From contig NZ_JAHLQF010000001.1 in NCBI RefSeq assembly GCF_018918285.1, forward strand, positions 609,284-673,283: a DNA stretch of 64,000 nt, in the 5' to 3' direction. The stretch comes from Clostridium mobile (lineage in GTDB: Bacteria; Bacillota; Clostridia; Clostridiales; Clostridiaceae). Below are positions 26,404 through 35,946 of the stretch, piece by piece. Numbering within the stretch: the first letter of the stretch is position 1; every line of letters begins with the position of its first letter. The translations under genes were made by a program, and so were the position numbers. The notes under the pieces are model-generated. The model was not told the DNA's origin. It ran no database searches and saw only the letters and a program-made list of their open reading frames with translations.

Positions 26404-27284
26404 TCCCATTCCTCCTCTTTTTCTTTTTTTACCGCAATCCAAACTTCTGCATAACCACTTTTAGATTGCTGATCATCAATTGGGTAAACCTCTATATCTG
26501 GTAGTTCAGCATACGTATACCCTGAGAAAGGAATCCATTCCATAATAAATCGCTTGAAAATAGTCTGAACAGATTCCTTAAAGTATCCGTTACACTCAAA
26601 TATTACCCAAGTAGCTTGCGGTATTTCAAGTTCATACATTCCATGGGGTATAGGTATATCTGTTTCCGTTGCAATGTAGTAATAAATGTTTTCTGGATTT
26701 GTATAGGCAGTAATACCAAAAATATTATTTTTAGATGGATTTGCTAGTTTGCAAATTTCAGAAAGCATTGTACTTCCCAGCATCTTATTCCAGAATTTCG
26801 GCACAGTTTTCTGGTTTTCTCCCATATCTTCTTGTAATGTAGTCCTTGCACCAACTACTCTAAAAGCTTCTTTTTTTTCAATTCTATATCTCATACTTTC
26901 ACCTCCTGTAACAGCAATCTTAAAACTGATTGGCGGATAAGACTGCAACAAAGTTCCCTCAGCACGTGCTGCTGTTGGCGAGATACCATGAACACTTTGA
27001 AACGCACGATTAAATGAGGTTGGTGAAGCATAGCCATATTTAGTGCCAATATCAATTATTTTTGTTTTGCTTGATTGTATATCAAAGGCTGCCTGTGTCA
27101 TTCTCCTACGGCGAATATAATCAGATAAAGTTACATCAGATATATATGAAAACATCCGCTGAAAATAATAGGTTGAGCAACAAGCAATTTTTGCAGCTTC
27201 ATCGTAGGAAATTTCACCAGTTAAATTGTTTTCTATATAATCAATAGCTTTACTTATTTGCCTGAGCCATTCCATATTTGTCAC
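26400..27284 (-). CDS. AraC-family regulator with GyrI effector domain
   Basis: 294 aa. Residues 1-105 form the double AraC helix-turn-helix ([40 protein letters not shown]). Residues 130-290 are a GyrI-like ligand domain ([20 protein letters not shown]). This is the Rob/BltR-like layout that responds to drugs. First gene of the leftward unit with the stand-alone GyrI protein and the ABC exporter; CCTCC-complementary RBS before ATG 27284. Confidence 0.9.
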   Translation of the reverse strand: MTNMEWLRQISKAIDYIENNLTGEISYDEAAKIACCSTYYFQRMFSYISDVTLSDYIRRRRMTQAAFDIQSSKTKIIDIGTKYGYASPTSFNRAFQSVHGISPTAARAEGTLLQSYPPISFKIAVTGGESMRYRIEKKEAFRVVGARTTLQEDMGENQKTVPKFWNKMLGSTMLSEICKLANPSKNNIFGITAYTNPENIYYYIATETDIPIPHGMYELEIPQATWVIFECNGYFKESVQTIFKRFIMEWIPFSGYTYAELPDIEVYPIDDQQSKSGYAEVWIAVKKEKEEEWE

Positions 27285-27453
27285 CTCCTAAAGAAAGAAT
27301 ATCATAATAAAAATTTTAATTCTTCTCTTTTACTGTTCAATTTTGTAAAGTTTAAAATTAGAAAATATAAAAAGAGTCCATGTTTTTCAGTAACGAAAAG
27401 CATAGACTCATAAGTTTTGCCTAACAGCAGATTTATTAAATTATATTTTAGGT

Positions 27454-28329
27454 TTAATTACTCAAATTTTGAATTTCAGGATATTGCGATAACAACTTCT
27501 CGTTTGCAATCTCAAGCTGTTTGTAATAATCCGAGTATGATGTACTTAGTTTTTTCATTGCTGGAATAAAAATATCGTAATAACCACTAGTGCTGTTAAA
27601 CTCCTTAAGCATTTCTTGAATTTTGTAGGTGGGGGAATTTTTATACTCCTCTGACTGCTTATATTTAAGATACCAATCCAGCATTTCCTTGTTTTCAGAT
27701 AAGAAATTTTCTGGATTTTCAATAGACTGCTTAATTTTTTCGTTCATCTCAATAATACTTTGTGTACTGAAATTCTTTGTGCATTCAATTAGAAATTCCT
27801 GTAAATCTTTTGGAAAGTTCAATGCGGGAACGTTATCAAGAAAACTAACTATTTCTTCATAAGCTACTTGTTGTTCTTTTGTTGAAATTGGCTCATTTAG
27901 AAAGCGTGAAAAATGAAGGGTGATAAATCGACCATAATAACCAGGAAAAGCATCTAATAGCTTTTCTGTTATTGTTTCGTTTTTTTCAATGGATTTAAGC
28001 TCCACACTTACTTCATCAAAACTTTTGCCCGTGCTTAGTTTATCAAGTAGCGATTGTTTTGCTCTTTCTTGTTTAAGTCTTAACTCTTTTTGAATGGAAA
28101 GCTTTTGTAAAGTCTCTCCATTTTCATCTGATAGTGCAATTTTAATATCATCCGTTCCAAGCCCTAATTTACGCAAAACTGCTATTTTTTTCAGTTTTTC
28201 AATATCATCAGTGGAAAAATCTCTGTACCCATTTTCTAAAATATCAGGGAAAATCAGGCCTTGTTCTATGTAATATTCAATTGCTTTTTTAGTTAGTTTT
28301 GTTGTTGTACACACTTCTTTAATAAACAT
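27454..28329 (-). CDS. MerR-family regulator, single-gene unit
   Basis: 291 aa from ATG 28329 (GAGGTGACAATT before it); an upstream ATG at 28362 has no site and would lie inside the promoter region. MerR HTH at the N-terminus (TTTKLTKKAIEYYIEQGLIF; NGYRDFSTDDIEKLKKIAVL), then a coiled coil. The C-terminal helical domain of about 170 residues has no clear family and could bind a ligand. It seems to control itself through a 19-bp-spacer promoter. Confidence 0.85.
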   Translation of the reverse strand: MFIKEVCTTTKLTKKAIEYYIEQGLIFPDILENGYRDFSTDDIEKLKKIAVLRKLGLGTDDIKIALSDENGETLQKLSIQKELRLKQERAKQSLLDKLSTGKSFDEVSVELKSIEKNETITEKLLDAFPGYYGRFITLHFSRFLNEPISTKEQQVAYEEIVSFLDNVPALNFPKDLQEFLIECTKNFSTQSIIEMNEKIKQSIENPENFLSENKEMLDWYLKYKQSEEYKNSPTYKIQEMLKEFNSTSGYYDIFIPAMKKLSTSYSDYYKQLEIANEKLLSQYPEIQNLSN

Positions 28330-28347
28330 AATTGTCACCTCGAAACA

Positions 28348-28378
28348 ATCATAAGCTAGCACCCAGGGTGATAGTCAA
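28348..28378 (-). promoter_or_regulatory. Autoregulatory MerR-type promoter with 19-bp spacer
   Basis: On the minus strand TTGACT (28378-28373) and TATGAT (28353-28348) are 19 bp apart. The spacer contains the perfect palindrome CACCCTGGGTG. This is the textbook layout of a promoter remodelled by a MerR protein. Start of transcription would fall a few bases before the RBS, giving a very short leader. Confidence 0.8.
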
Positions 28379-28503
28379 GTGGTTTTGCAAGGAAAATATA
28401 AATTAACTCATCTACAAGAGCTACTTCTCTTTTACATATCATAATTTCAAGCTTTTGTCAAAGAGCCATGGACTAGGAGTTAACCTAACCCATGGCTTTA
28501 AAT

Positions 28504-29280
28504 TTAATTTGGTATCCTTAACATTATTTCATTCTCTGCTACAATTTTTCCATCCTTGTTATATCCTTTAACCTTAATTTTATAGTAGGTTCCTTTGGAA
28601 AAAGTATCTCTTCCATTTCTTATATTTATAATTTTGCTAGTATTTTTTAATAGCTTTGTATAATTACCATTAGGCGGATTAATGTCAAAAGCCCAACTGG
28701 ATCCCTTATCACTGTCCACCCAAGCGAAAACTCTTGTAATATCAGCAGAATAATCTCGAATTATTAAGTTTATACCAGGAGCTCCGTTGTAATTTACATA
28801 GCCCCCTCCGTCTAATTTTATATAAGATTTTGTTTCCTTATCAGATAATACAGCTTTTCTAATCTCCTCTAAGGGATAATTAACTCCAGGGCAATTGGAA
28901 GCTCCTACTTCTCTATGGCCATATATTTTATTAATCCCATATTTGTTACATAAATATTTACATAAATCTATTATAGTCTTCTTTTGTACCTCTGGCATTG
29001 TTTCTTTCATATAGCTTCCTTCTGCGCATATTCCTAAACTGTTTTGATTAAATCCACTCACATGGGATCCTACTGCATTTTCTGGTCGTCCTCTCCATAT
29101 GCTTCCATCTTTTCTAACTAGATAATGGTATCCACAGCCAGCCCACCCATTATCTAAATGCCATTTATGAATATCTTCTATACTGCACTTTGAAGCTTCT
29201 GCATGATGAAGAACTATAGACTGTGGATTGTTACTATAGGATAAATTTTTAAAACTTAGATTAGATTTATTTATTTTCAT
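28504..29280 (-). CDS. N-acetylmuramoyl-L-alanine amidase (phage-type endolysin)
   Basis: 258 aa. An Amidase_2 (type 2, zinc) domain covers residues 15-140: SIVLHHAEAS, GWAGCGYHYLVRKDGSIWRG, and IYGHREVGASNCPG for the metal ligands. It cuts the muramoyl-alanine bond of peptidoglycan. The C-terminal half looks beta-rich and is probably a wall-binding module. RBS AGGAGAGG before ATG 29280. The holin gene upstream is broken, so this is a leftover of a prophage lysis cassette. Confidence 0.9.
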   Translation of the reverse strand: MKINKSNLSFKNLSYSNNPQSIVLHHAEASKCSIEDIHKWHLDNGWAGCGYHYLVRKDGSIWRGRPENAVGSHVSGFNQNSLGICAEGSYMKETMPEVQKKTIIDLCKYLCNKYGINKIYGHREVGASNCPGVNYPLEEIRKAVLSDKETKSYIKLDGGGYVNYNGAPGINLIIRDYSADITRVFAWVDSDKGSSWAFDINPPNGNYTKLLKNTSKIINIRNGRDTFSKGTYYKIKVKGYNKDGKIVAENEIMLRIPN

Positions 29281-29306
29281 TATTTTAACCCTCTCCTTTC
29301 TGTTCT

Positions 29307-29517
29307 CTACTTAATCCGCTGATTAGCATATACGGTTACCCCTGTAACCAATATGCCTTGTATAACTGCATTTATATTAAATCCCATTAAGGCTATAACT
29401 CCTATTGTTCCAAAGAATAATATCTCATATATTAGACTACTTTAACATTAAACCTAAGGTATAAAGAGCAGGTATTAAAATTAATCCCTGTTCTAAGATA
29501 CACTACATTATATTCAT
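29307..29517 (-). pseudogene. Decayed phage holin gene
   Basis: Reading leftward from ATG 29517, two in-frame stops and a frameshift interrupt a clear holin sequence: LEQGLILIPALYTLGLMLK in one frame, then EILFFGTIGVIALMGFNIN and GILVTGVTVYANQRIK in another. About 65 residues remain of a typical clostridial holin with two to three membrane segments. It lies 26 bp before the amidase start, the usual holin-endolysin order. Confidence 0.85.
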
Positions 29518-29785
29518 TTTCTTTACCTCATGTTATTTAAAATAGTAAAAGAACTTGACTCTCAAGTTCTTTTACTGTTTTTTTAACTATTCTATTATAT
29601 ACTTATTTCTCAAAGAACTTATTTTCATTAATTAAAATGACATAGTGTCACTTTAATAAAGATTTATTTAGTAAGGAATACATGGCAAACAAAAAGAGAT
29701 AATCCTTTTCCAATTGCTTTTATATAACTTTCCTTTAAATCTATAATTAATAAAAAACTTAATTTTTCATGTTAGCCTTTACTAT
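29518..29785. other. Intergenic region beyond the lysis cassette
   Basis: Includes a hairpin at about 29552-29582 (AAAAGAACTTGA / TCAAGTTCTTTT with a following T-run on the plus strand; also A+T rich on the minus) that may end transcription. No gene is seen. Confidence 0.4.
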
Positions 29786-30310
29786 TCAATAATCTGTATT
29801 CATTTTTACAAATATTAAACTATCTATCCATTTACCATTTATCTGTATGTGATTTTCAATTTTTCTAGTTATAACAAATCCATTTTTCTCTAATACTCTT
29901 TGCGAGCCAATATTGTCTAGAGATGTTCCCGCTTCAACTTTTTCAAATTTATAATCTCTAAAACCTTTCTCTAAAGCAATTCGAACAGCTTCTGTTGCAT
30001 AACCATTTCCATTTTCATTCTTTCCAATTCTATATCCTAGTTCTACAGTTTTAACTTCATTATTTCTTATTGAAAAGAAATTAACTCTTCCAACCATTTT
30101 TCCTAATTTGTTTCTGATAATATACATATAACATTCACCATGATTTTGTTCTATGATTATTTCCTTTATAATTTCTTTGAATACTTCCATTTTATAATAT
30201 TCATCACCTCTCGAAGGCAATGTTTCTTCAAAATATGTTCTATTTTCTATCTCAAAATTATAAATATCATTTGCATTATATTCTGATACTAACTCTAGAC
30301 TTATACTCAT
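29786..30310 (-). CDS. GNAT acetyltransferase, RimJ/RimL-like
   Basis: 174 aa. The GNAT acetyl-CoA motif A is visible (ELGYRIGKNENGNGYATEAV) followed by RVLEKNGFVITR (motif B). This layout is that of ribosomal-protein N-alpha acetyltransferases (RimJ/RimL) and relatives that acetylate small amines. The substrate is not predictable. GGGGAGATACA precedes the ATG. Confidence 0.88.
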   Translation of the reverse strand: MSISLELVSEYNANDIYNFEIENRTYFEETLPSRGDEYYKMEVFKEIIKEIIIEQNHGECYMYIIRNKLGKMVGRVNFFSIRNNEVKTVELGYRIGKNENGNGYATEAVRIALEKGFRDYKFEKVEAGTSLDNIGSQRVLEKNGFVITRKIENHIQINGKWIDSLIFVKMNTDY

Positions 30311-30811
30311 TGTATCTCCCCTTTTTTATGCAGGCTGTAATCAGGTTATTTTCTGCCCTCGTCACCACAAGTTATAATCTCAAAGTACCTTGCACTTGCG
30401 ATAATTATGTCCTATCTTCGAATAATGTATGGAACGTAGTGATTATTAGGTGAATCATCTTATTCCTTATTTTATTCTTATTGTAGATAATTTTTACTTT
30501 TTATATATTTTTTCCTTTTACCTATTGGTTTTATCATATAATTTATAAAGTGGAATAATATTGGATAATAGTATACAATTGCAAAACAATTGATATATAT
30601 ATCATACCAAATATTATCATATTTCGTAATTCCTTTACAAAAATAAATACCATCTGCAACATAACTCTCTCAATATAGCTCCAAATAGCTCCAACTTCTA
30701 ACCTCTTATCTTCATAAAAAACCTTTCTTCTATATTTAAGTGCAAACTAGGGATTTTCTAAGACAATTAAGCCAGATGCTTAAGCTAGGCATCTGGCCGT
30801 TTTGTTTCTTT
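30311..30811. other. 500-bp region with no gene
   Basis: No credible reading frame. Holds the promoter of the acetyltransferase gene on its left and a strong stem-loop terminator at its right end. A doubled ATAGCTCCAA string near 30678-30695 is the only other repeat seen. Confidence 0.4.
30771..30797 (-). terminator. Terminator of the tgl unit
   Basis: 9-bp perfect stem GCCAGATGC / GCATCTGGC. T-rich sequence follows on both strands; by position it ends the leftward tgl unit. Confidence 0.75.
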
Positions 30812-31633
30812 TTAATATTGTAGATAGTTTCCATAGCGTCTATAAATCTCTCTATATCTCTGCATTTGCATTGTAGAAATAAAATTATAATATCTATTAG
30901 CTATTTGCTTAGCATTTAAACGCACTGCAAAGTCTAGTAAAAAAGCCGATCTTGTAGCTCCTCTTTTCCTGTTCTTATTTAATGCTCTTATTATTCCATC
31001 AGCGGTTGTTATACCTATACCATGACCATAATAAGTTCCATCGCCTAAATTAATAACATTTTCTCCCTGCCATTCAGGCGTTGCCGGATTTACATCAGGA
31101 TTTCTAAAATATTGACAATCTCCAGGAAAGAACTCTGTTACATCTCTATAATTTTCCATATAAAGGTTTCTACTTATATATTGCCAGTCTAATAAATATA
31201 TACTGGGATACATTTCATTAAAAAGTTTTTCGGGAAGTATGTTAATAAGTGCCTTATAATAAATAATAACTATCGCAGTGGCACATTCAGTACCATATTT
31301 TGAACCATTAATAAAGATATCCTTTATGGCATCAGATGGCTTTATATGTTTTTTTAATAAAAAACCACCTTCATCAGTACGCTCCCAGTAATCTGTATTA
31401 CACTTTGATTTACGAAAGGTTGTAAAACTCATATTACTTCTATTTAATTCCCTAGCTGCTCCAACAATATTTACTCGTAGTTTTATGTCAAAATTTAATT
31501 GATTTAGTGAGTCATATCTATAGACATCTTTACTTGATGCTAACTGATCGGCAATCTTTCTTTCCAGGCTATTTGGTGGATACTCAGCAACAATTTTATC
31601 TCTGGTAACTATATTACCTGAAATTATAATCAT
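30812..31633 (-). CDS. tgl: Spore-coat protein-glutamine gamma-glutamyltransferase Tgl
   Basis: 273 aa. Bacillus-type transglutaminase, which cross-links spore-coat proteins through glutamyl-lysine bonds. The catalytic residues fit the Bacillus enzyme: C117 in GTECATAIVIIYY, E191 in WQGENVINLGDG and H204 in YYGHGIGIT. The opening MIIISGNIV and the NIVGAARELNRS block also match. The ATG overlaps the stop of the gene upstream (ATGA) with GGAGG inside that gene's end, so they form an operon. Expression late in sporulation is expected from family knowledge. Confidence 0.95.
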   Translation of the reverse strand: MIIISGNIVTRDKIVAEYPPNSLERKIADQLASSKDVYRYDSLNQLNFDIKLRVNIVGAARELNRSNMSFTTFRKSKCNTDYWERTDEGGFLLKKHIKPSDAIKDIFINGSKYGTECATAIVIIYYKALINILPEKLFNEMYPSIYLLDWQYISRNLYMENYRDVTEFFPGDCQYFRNPDVNPATPEWQGENVINLGDGTYYGHGIGITTADGIIRALNKNRKRGATRSAFLLDFAVRLNAKQIANRYYNFISTMQMQRYREIYRRYGNYLQY

Positions 31634-32625
31634 CGTATTCCTCCTATTCTAGCAAATTTTATTTGTTCCTCTATTGGACATTTTAGCCAATGCTGCCACT
31701 TATATATGTTATTATGATGTAACATAACGGAAAACTCTGAAAGTAATATTTGAGTATTCTTATCTAACCTTTTAAATTCATCTATCAATTTACACTCTTT
31801 TGAGCTTAAAGTCCTTAATATTTTTCCTGTATCAATTGATATTGGTTCACATAAATACTTTCCTTCTAAAACTACCCTATAAATTACAGGATTGTTGGTT
31901 TGTTGAAAGCATTCCTCTGTGAAGCGCAGAAACAGATTATTTTTTCCGAACCAATCAAGAAAAGATAGGTATTGTTCTTTGATATCTGCTTTATCTCGTA
32001 TACCTATGTCTGGCACAAAACTTAAAAGCTTCTGTGCTAATTCAATATCTTTCAACTCTTTAGATAGTAATCTTTCTGAAATAATGCTTAAACTTATGGG
32101 ATCACGTGATTCAAAAAAAGCCCACGCTAAATGATGTATTAGTAATCCTTGTTTATATCTCCTAAAAATCATTTCTGCTATTATAGGCAATACCGTTTTA
32201 TCTCTATATACTTTTGTTAGGTATATTGCAGTTATATCTAAAACTTCATCATATTGATCATTCAATCCATCATTAATGCATCCTGTTTCTAGCATCCACT
32301 TTAGAGTAGAATGAACTGCTTGTATATAGTCACAGGAAAGATCTTCAACAGCTGAAATGTTTTCTTTACTTAACAATATTTCACTTGTGATTCTTAAGGC
32401 AATTCTATTTCTTATATTTAACTTCTGAAAAAGCTTTAGTTCCTCAATTTCAGGTTTAAGCAGAAAAAGTGAAGCAAAATGCAAGTTTTCATCATTAATT
32501 AAATTTAGAGCTTCTTTCTCATTAGCTTTTGTTAGTTGATGAAAAAAGGGCCTAATACTATCTATCCCACTATCATCCATTCTTTTATCTAAGAGATTTA
32601 TGATGTTTAAATCATAGATATACAC
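31630..32625 (-). CDS. Helical protein coupled to tgl, function unknown
   Basis: 331 aa. All-helical sequence with HEAT-like helix pairs (LINDENLHFASLFLLKPEIE; IAEMIFRRYKQGLLIHHLAW) and no signal or membrane segment. No known domain recognised. GTG start at 32625 after GGAGGAGAATAT. Because its end is fused to the start of tgl by a 4-bp overlap, it likely acts with the transglutaminase in the spore coat, perhaps as scaffold or substrate carrier; this is inference from context. Confidence 0.7.
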   Translation of the reverse strand: MYIYDLNIINLLDKRMDDSGIDSIRPFFHQLTKANEKEALNLINDENLHFASLFLLKPEIEELKLFQKLNIRNRIALRITSEILLSKENISAVEDLSCDYIQAVHSTLKWMLETGCINDGLNDQYDEVLDITAIYLTKVYRDKTVLPIIAEMIFRRYKQGLLIHHLAWAFFESRDPISLSIISERLLSKELKDIELAQKLLSFVPDIGIRDKADIKEQYLSFLDWFGKNNLFLRFTEECFQQTNNPVIYRVVLEGKYLCEPISIDTGKILRTLSSKECKLIDEFKRLDKNTQILLSEFSVMLHHNNIYKWQHWLKCPIEEQIKFARIGGIR

Positions 32626-33090
32626 ATATTCTCCTCCTTCATTTTTATAGCGTTAAACCATATCATTATTTACACTTGCTACGGCTCTAAAGGTTGTACT
32701 ATAGTTTGAATATCCAGTTTTAGGCATCTTATGTGCTCCATTTTTATTACATACATAAATATATATGCCACCATTTTAAAAAAAATCACTCTTTTATTTA
32801 TTTTCAACAAATTTTACTAAATTAGGTGGAATAGTCCACTGTATTTTTTACTTTTTTCTTAATATCTTTCTTTGCAGTTTTAAAGCATTTTATAGGTAAA
32901 CTTATTAAGTTATATTCCAAAATTTAATATCAAAAAAATAATTACTGCGAATTCCTTTTCATTGGTAGTAAATCCGTAGTAATTACCTATTTTTTATTAT
33001 TAAAATTTTCCTTAACCTTTGCTTTACTTAAATAGCTTAACAACTGTATCTATATGTAGTGTTTAATGATACTCTAATAATTTAAAATTA
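32626..33090. other. 465-bp intergenic region
   Basis: Contains the promoter of the tgl unit and the terminator of cfa. A short hairpin GTGGAATAGTCCAC lies at about 32824-32838. No gene. Confidence 0.4.
32939..32985 (-). terminator. Terminator of cfa
   Basis: Stem TAATTACTGCG / CGTAGTAATTA (one mismatch). On the minus strand TTTTTTTG follows directly. Confidence 0.75.
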
Positions 33091-34281
33091 TCATTTATAT
33101 AGATAGTTTCTAGTCATTTGAAGATTATTATTGATTCCTTTAGAAAAAATAATTTGATGAATATTTAAACCACTCGCACGAAAAGAAGCAGCACAAGAAT
33201 TTAGGTAAAGTCTCCACATTTTAATGAAACGTTCATCATACTTTCTTCTAACAACATCTAAATTTCTTTCGAAATTTTTCGACCAATGTTCTAGCGTTTT
33301 TGCATAATGTAATCTTAGACTTTCTGCATCTAATAGATGAAATCCATTTTCAGGTAAAAGCCATACCAACTCACGAACCGAAGGAATATACCCTCCTGGA
33401 AATATATATTTAGTAATCCATCGATTACAAGTTATTTCAACTGGTCCAGTGATGCAATGTAAAACAGATAAACCACCTGGAACAAGAAGTTTATTTACTG
33501 CTTCCATATATTTAGGTAAATTTGCTCTTCCTACATGTTCTATCATTCCAACACTAACTACTTTATCAAATTTTCCACTATGACTTTCTGCAAGAGTTCT
33601 ATAATCCATTAATTTTATATCTACCTGTCCTTCTAATCCAAGTTCTTCTATTCTCTCTTTTGTTTTCATATATTGTTCTTCACTTAAGGTTATACCTAAA
33701 GCCTTTACTCCATATTGTTGAGCCGCACGAATAATTAGCCAACCCCATCCGCTTCCTATATCTAATAAGGTTTCTTCTGGACGAAGCTGTAATTTTTTCA
33801 ATATGTAATCAATCTTCTGTAACTGAGCTTGTAAAAGAGAATCCTCTGGGGAACAAAAGTAAGCACATGAGTAGCTCATAGTTTCATCCAGCCATAACTC
33901 ATAAAAATCATTGCCTAAATCATAATTATGCTTAATGTCATTTTGCTGTTTTCTTAGAGAAGTTGCTATACTGTCATTTGAAAAAAATTTTTGTAATCTA
34001 CGGAAACCTTTCTTTTCAAAAAAAGGTATATTAATTTTATAGGCGATTTCAACAATTTCCTGCAAATCTCCTTCAAAGTCAATAACTCCATCCATATAAG
34101 CTTCTCCTAAAGCTAGTGATGGATCTTTTAATAATTTTGTTACTGGAATTTTATTATTAAATATAATTTTAAAGGTAGGTTGACATTCACCGTAATTATT
34201 ACTTGTTCCATCCCAATAATCAATTGAAAAAGAATATTCTTTAACTTTTTGAAAAAATTCGTGTATAAGTTTTTTATCCAT
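33091..34281 (-). CDS. cfa: Cyclopropane-fatty-acyl-phospholipid synthase
   Basis: 396 aa from ATG 34281 (GGGTGAAAAT before it). Transfers a methylene from S-adenosylmethionine to double bonds of membrane lipids. The SAM-binding motif LLDIGSGWGWLIIRAAQQYG and the flanking HNYDLGNDFYELWLDETMSYSCAYF are signatures of the family; VSVGMIEHVGRANLPKYMEA and ATRNYLYK-like ending also fit (here MTRNYLYK). Single gene with its own terminator. Confidence 0.95.
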   Translation of the reverse strand: MDKKLIHEFFQKVKEYSFSIDYWDGTSNNYGECQPTFKIIFNNKIPVTKLLKDPSLALGEAYMDGVIDFEGDLQEIVEIAYKINIPFFEKKGFRRLQKFFSNDSIATSLRKQQNDIKHNYDLGNDFYELWLDETMSYSCAYFCSPEDSLLQAQLQKIDYILKKLQLRPEETLLDIGSGWGWLIIRAAQQYGVKALGITLSEEQYMKTKERIEELGLEGQVDIKLMDYRTLAESHSGKFDKVVSVGMIEHVGRANLPKYMEAVNKLLVPGGLSVLHCITGPVEITCNRWITKYIFPGGYIPSVRELVWLLPENGFHLLDAESLRLHYAKTLEHWSKNFERNLDVVRRKYDERFIKMWRLYLNSCAASFRASGLNIHQIIFSKGINNNLQMTRNYLYK

Positions 34282-34926
34282 ATTTTCACCCACTTAATCC
34301 TAATAATTTCAATTTGAATTAACCTATTTTTTAGTACAATGCATAAATCTCCATCAGTTTTAGTTCAGTAAATACGATGTTAATACTTTTATTATTACCC
34401 AATATATTCCACATATTCACACTTACTTTTATAAATATTCTTAAGATACCTTATAACTTGCTCTTGGACTAGTTTTTTCTACTCCCTATAGGTCGATATA
34501 AGCTTGAACAAAGCTACATCTTTGTTTCTTACCTTTTTATATAAGTTTCTTTTGCATAAGGCTTATATTTTGAACTAATATATAAGTTATACTGATATTT
34601 ACCCTATATAAATGTTAAAATAACTAATTTTTTGTAACGAAATTACTAAAATACCGATATATATTATAGGAGGTACCAGCTGTTGTTAAAAAGTTATTAA
34701 AGAAACTATCAATAAATGGAGATGAAATAAATGAGGATACCTATAAAAATAGTAATTATAAATGAAGCTGATATTGATATAAGCATTATAGATAATAAAA
34801 GAAAGGTAGGTGAGAATCCTGGTTTATGGCTAGTTAAACTGCCGCTTTATTTAAAAATAAAGTAAAAAATCATATAGAAACAGTACATATTATTATTTAT
34901 TATGATTTTAAAAACCAGATTAAATA
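34282..34926. other. Long leader region before the ECF sigma gene, containing a repeat
   Basis: 645 bp. Its right half holds copy A of a roughly 195-bp direct repeat. That copy includes TATAGGAGG-type sites and a possible 43-codon ORF (34731-34862, starting MRIPIKIVIINEADID). I could not identify a protein family in it. Confidence 0.4.
34551..34745. repeat. Imperfect direct repeat, copy A (about 195 bp)
   Basis: From CTTTTGCATAAG to ATGAGGATACCT the sequence is matched, with scattered substitutions, by 40502-40695. The best-conserved parts are ACCGATATATATTATAGGAG and AAGTTATTAAAGAAACTATC, followed by GGAGATGAAATAAATGAGG. It lies in front of the ECF sigma gene. Confidence 0.85.
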
Positions 34927-35412
34927 GTGCAAAATATAGAGGAAATTTATAGAGAGCAGGCACAAACGGTATATCGTTTCTTGTATAGTTATATACATGA
35001 TGCAGATTTATCAGAAGAGCTAACACAAGAAACTTTTGTAAGGGCAATGAAATCTCTTCATAGGTACAATGGAAAATGTAAAATTTCAGTTTGGCTTTGT
35101 CAGATTGCAAAACATGTTTTGTATCAAGAGTTTGAGAAGAAAAATAGAAATAAGACAACGACACTTGATGAGAATATGGAATTTAGTACATATTCTACAG
35201 AAGAATTAGTTATTTCATCAGAAAATAAGAAAGAAATTTATAAAATGATACAATCTCTAGATGATACTACTAGAGAAGTTATGTATCTTAGATTTACAGG
35301 AGACTTAAGCTTTAAAGAAATTGGAGAAATACTTAATAAAACAGAAAATTGGGCTAGAGTTACTTTTTTTAGGGGAAAATCAAAACTTATAAGGAGGATG
35401 CAAAATGAATAG
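34927..35412 (+). CDS. ECF-type RNA polymerase sigma factor
   Basis: 161 aa. Region 2 (YRFLYSYIHDADLSEELTQE and TFVRAMKSLHRYNG) and region 4 (LDDTTREVMYLRFTGDLSFK, EIGEILNKTENWARVTFFRG) are complete. ECF sigma factors direct transcription of stress or envelope genes and are held by a membrane anti-sigma, encoded next. The only possible start is GTG 34927, which lacks a ribosome site: TAA lies two codons upstream. Translation may depend on something in the preceding repeat, or the 5' end has decayed. Confidence 0.9.
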   Translation: MQNIEEIYREQAQTVYRFLYSYIHDADLSEELTQETFVRAMKSLHRYNGKCKISVWLCQIAKHVLYQEFEKKNRNKTTTLDENMEFSTYSTEELVISSENKKEIYKMIQSLDDTTREVMYLRFTGDLSFKEIGEILNKTENWARVTFFRGKSKLIRRMQNE

Positions 35413-35929
35413 TGATTTACCATGTAACACAGTAAAGGATTTATTACCTATATATTTTGATGGAATCGCAAGTGAAGAAACTAATATATATGTAAAAAAA
35501 CATTTAAGCCAATGTAATTCCTGCCAAAGTGAGTATAAAAAACTTTATGAAATTGAAGAAAAAAACGAACAAAGGATTGAAAGTGAAGCTGATTCTATAA
35601 AAATATTAAAAAAGAAATTAATTACTTGGTTCATTACAGTTATTGTACTTGGAATCCTTTTAACAGGTATAGCTATGTTTTCATCTTCTTACAAATCAGT
35701 GCGTAGTTATTCAATATTGGAAGCAATATCAGTATTACCTATATATGCAGGCATATACTTTTTACCTTTATTAGGAACCTTCGTGGCTATCCTATGGAAA
35801 AAAACTATTCCTAAAAAAGAAAATGCCTTTTGGCCCAATGTTATTATTTCATTTTTGGTAATATGGATTACATTTGAAATATTATTCTTATTATGGCGTT
35901 TTTTCTTGATAATAAGAGTTTTTCTTTAG
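35405..35929 (+). CDS. Zinc-finger (zf-HC2) membrane anti-sigma factor, copy 1
   Basis: 174 aa. The N-terminus has NTVKDLLPIYFDGIASEETN and HLSQCNSCQSEY, the HxxxCxxC zinc-binding anti-sigma domain. Then come a linker and three hydrophobic segments (about residues 78-98, 112-130, 145-170). It overlaps the sigma gene by 8 bp. It likely captures the ECF factor at the membrane and releases it on a signal. Confidence 0.88.
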   Translation: MNSDLPCNTVKDLLPIYFDGIASEETNIYVKKHLSQCNSCQSEYKKLYEIEEKNEQRIESEADSIKILKKKLITWFITVIVLGILLTGIAMFSSSYKSVRSYSILEAISVLPIYAGIYFLPLLGTFVAILWKKTIPKKENAFWPNVIISFLVIWITFEILFLLWRFFLIIRVFL

Positions 35930-35946
35930 ATAAGGAGGTTACAGTT

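Noticed and set aside
28504..29517. Resident prophage
   Set aside because: Only an amidase and a dead holin are present; no structural, replication or integrase genes within the window.
34731..34862. 43-codon gene at the end of repeat copy A
   Set aside because: Has a moderate RBS (GGAG) but its sequence is not kept in copy B, and no family is recognised; not listed as a gene.
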